A stretch of DNA of 23,222 bases, taken from Thermoplasmata archaeon (lineage in GTDB: Archaea; Thermoplasmatota; Thermoplasmata; Thermoplasmatales; Thermoplasmataceae). The notes beneath the pieces are model-generated. The model ran no database searches, was not told the DNA's origin, and was given only the letters and a program-made list of their open reading frames with translations. Of this stretch, positions 22,017-23,222 are shown piece after piece. The DNA lies in contig JAJYRT010000007.1 of NCBI GenBank assembly GCA_021793945.1, positions 5,093-28,314 of the forward strand, given 5' to 3'. The position numbers and the translations under genes were made by a program. The first letter of the stretch is position 1. Each line of letters begins with the position of its first letter.

Positions 22017-23021
22017 TTGAAACTTGATGATGATACATATCTCAGGATAAGGGATGAAGCTTATTCACTTGGAATAGGGAACACTCCGCTTGCCCGCCTT
22101 GATCTGGATGGGAGAGTCGAAATACACGCCAAACTGGAATACTTTAACAGGTTCAGGTCCGTTAAGGATCGGGCGTCCTTCTTCATGATCAAGGGGATGA
22201 TTTACGAGGGTCATCTGTCCAAGGATAATGTTATCGTAGAGGCAAGCTCGGGAAATACCGGAATCGCAATAGCTAATATCGCATCTCTGCTCGATATAAA
22301 GGCGGAAATGATAATTCCAGCTGGCAGCAGCGAGGAAACCAAGGAAGCGGTTCGCCAATCCGGACAGACACTCATAGAGATGGAGGGGGACAGGGCTCCT
22401 GGTGCAAGGATATCCATAGACCCTGCGATCTCACGAGCCAAGTCTATTGTAAGAAGCAATCCTCAGAAATACGTTAATCTGGATCAATACTCAAACCCGA
22501 ACAATACACTGAGCCATTACTACACCACCGGTCCGGAGATAACCCGGGACCTCAAAGGGGAGACGCCCTCGCATGTCGTCGTGGGTATAGGTACTGGAGG
22601 TACGCTTACGGGTCTTGCTAAATACTTCAAGACTGTTTCCCCGGAGACAAAAATCATAGCGGTTGAGCCAGCTCCCGATCACCACATCCAGGGGCTGAAG
22701 AACCTTTCTGTCTCATCTGTCCCGAATTTGATTGAGAAAAACAGGAACCTGGTCGATGAATGGATAAGCGTTACTGATGAAATGGCAATAGCAGAGGTAA
22801 GGAATCTGCTATGGGAGAACAGGCTGTTTGTTGGTCTCTCGTCTGGTGCTAACATGGCTGGTGTCCGCATTGTGGCGAAGAGGATGCGTGAGGGGAGGAT
22901 AGTTACAATCTTTCCGGACAGTGCGGAGAAATACAGGTCGGTATACCTGGCCAGAAAAATCTTCACCGAGGAGGAATTTGACGCAAACATTCACCTGGTG
23001 AAAGAACTCAGGAATGCCTGA
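22017..23021 (+). CDS. Cysteine synthase-like PLP enzyme (fold type II)
   Basis: The 334 residues match the O-acetylserine/O-phosphoserine sulfhydrylase and cystathionine beta-synthase family. IGNTPLARL (20-28) opens the fold. The Schiff-base lysine is K50 in RSVKDR, the substrate loop SSGNTG is at 77-82, the PLP phosphate loop GTGGT is at 192-196, and PDSAEKY (300-306) holds the serine near the pyridine nitrogen. The usual N-P-x-x-S-V-K-D-R reads NRFRSVKDR, with Pro replaced by Arg. The likely role is making cysteine (or a related beta-replacement), but the sulfur acceptor substrate cannot be read. The only in-frame start near the N-terminus is a TTG at 22017; an ATG at 22004 is out of frame and meets a stop after seven codons. 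Confidence 0.85.
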   Translation: MKLDDDTYLRIRDEAYSLGIGNTPLARLDLDGRVEIHAKLEYFNRFRSVKDRASFFMIKGMIYEGHLSKDNVIVEASSGNTGIAIANIASLLDIKAEMIIPAGSSEETKEAVRQSGQTLIEMEGDRAPGARISIDPAISRAKSIVRSNPQKYVNLDQYSNPNNTLSHYYTTGPEITRDLKGETPSHVVVGIGTGGTLTGLAKYFKTVSPETKIIAVEPAPDHHIQGLKNLSVSSVPNLIEKNRNLVDEWISVTDEMAIAEVRNLLWENRLFVGLSSGANMAGVRIVAKRMREGRIVTIFPDSAEKYRSVYLARKIFTEEEFDANIHLVKELRNA

Positions 23022-23024
23022 AAC

Positions 23025-23222
23025 TTATTTCCAACTGTATGACGGCTTTCTCTTTTCCAGAAAAGACCGTACACCTTCCTTGCAGTCATCTGTGCTGAAA
23101 ATTCTCCCAAACATCTCCTTCTCTGCCTCATAACCAGCATCATTCCTTTCATATCCCATGAGGTCCTTTACATAGGAAATTGCGGTCATTGCTCTTCCTG
23201 AGAGTTCGGTTGCCAATTTCAT
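23025..23222 (-). CDS. Enoyl-CoA hydratase/isomerase (crotonase) family, C-terminal end only
   Basis: The last 65 codons of a gene that enters from beyond the right edge. FSTDDCKEGVRSFLEKRKPSY (about 43-63 of the visible part) is the usual C-terminal signature of crotonases, where this segment covers the active site and trimer contact. The preceding helix (ATELSGRAMTAISYVKDLM) also fits. The ATG at the window edge is probably an internal methionine, so the true start lies outside. The catalytic oxyanion-hole residues are not in the window, so the reaction cannot be specified. It converges with the cysteine-synthase-like gene with only 3 bp between stop codons. Confidence 0.8.
   Translation of the reverse strand: MKLATELSGRAMTAISYVKDLMGYERNDAGYEAEKEMFGRIFSTDDCKEGVRSFLEKRKPSYSWK

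Noticed and set aside
1..23222. tRNA genes, rRNA, insertion sequences or provirus remnants
   Set aside because: Gaps between genes are too short and show no tRNA-like cloverleaf or CCA-end pattern. No transposase, integrase or terminal repeats were seen.

Overview
The window looks like a stretch of chromosome from a Thermoplasmatales archaeon (Thermoplasma/Ferroplasma/'alphabet-plasma' lineage). The supporting evidence is an archaeal 20S proteasome beta subunit with the 8-residue propeptide and catalytic T/E/K set of Thermoplasma, an archaeal aCPSF1 ribonuclease, RadB, FEN1, ribosomal protein S17e, archaeal-type ProRS, TyrRS and NadM, and AT-rich TATA boxes about 23-32 bp before most first-gene start codons. 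By eye the base composition is mid-40s % GC. I cannot name the species. Nothing looks like an insertion sequence, provirus, tRNA gene or CRISPR array, and coding density is very high with many gaps or overlaps of 1-60 bp.

Layout. 1-437 (-): start of a secreted, Asn-glycosylation-rich surface protein, cut by the window edge, preceded by an 18-bp perfect palindrome. 499-3119 (-): aCPSF1/FttA (RNA 3'-end cleavage and transcription termination) and proteasome beta. 3273-4708 (+): TATA box, TPP riboswitch and an MFS transporter, most simply a thiamine-uptake unit controlled at translation. 4738-5382 (-): a stand-alone PolB-type 3'-5' exonuclease. 5468-9010 (+): grpE-dnaK-dnaJ chaperone operon. 9029-9739 (-): ribosomal protein S17e and a universal stress protein. 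9824-10336 (+): NadM. 10366-11565 (-): M20 metallopeptidase. 11651-13716 (+): prolyl-tRNA synthetase and a HAD phosphatase. 13763-15483 (+): radB-fen DNA repair pair. 15592-15756 (+): a 54-residue AbrB-type protein.

21902-15759 (-): a tightly overlapping five-gene operon, smc - scpA - two small membrane-protein genes - tyrS. The two small genes together hold all the motifs of one Cas4/RecB-type PD-(D/E)XK iron-sulfur nuclease, split between two polypeptides that each carry a single membrane helix. I consider this the most interesting part of the window. 22017-23021 (+): a cysteine-synthase-like PLP enzyme. 23025-23222 (-): C-terminal end of a crotonase-family enzyme.

How the genes work together. 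The contents are mainly housekeeping: protein folding and degradation (GrpE/DnaK/DnaJ, proteasome, stress protein), RNA 3'-end formation, tRNA charging, DNA repair (RadB, FEN1, exonuclease) and chromosome organisation (SMC-ScpA). The unusual elements are the riboswitch whose conserved 3' strand also serves as the Shine-Dalgarno sequence, and the split membrane-bound Cas4-like nuclease translationally coupled to the condensin genes.
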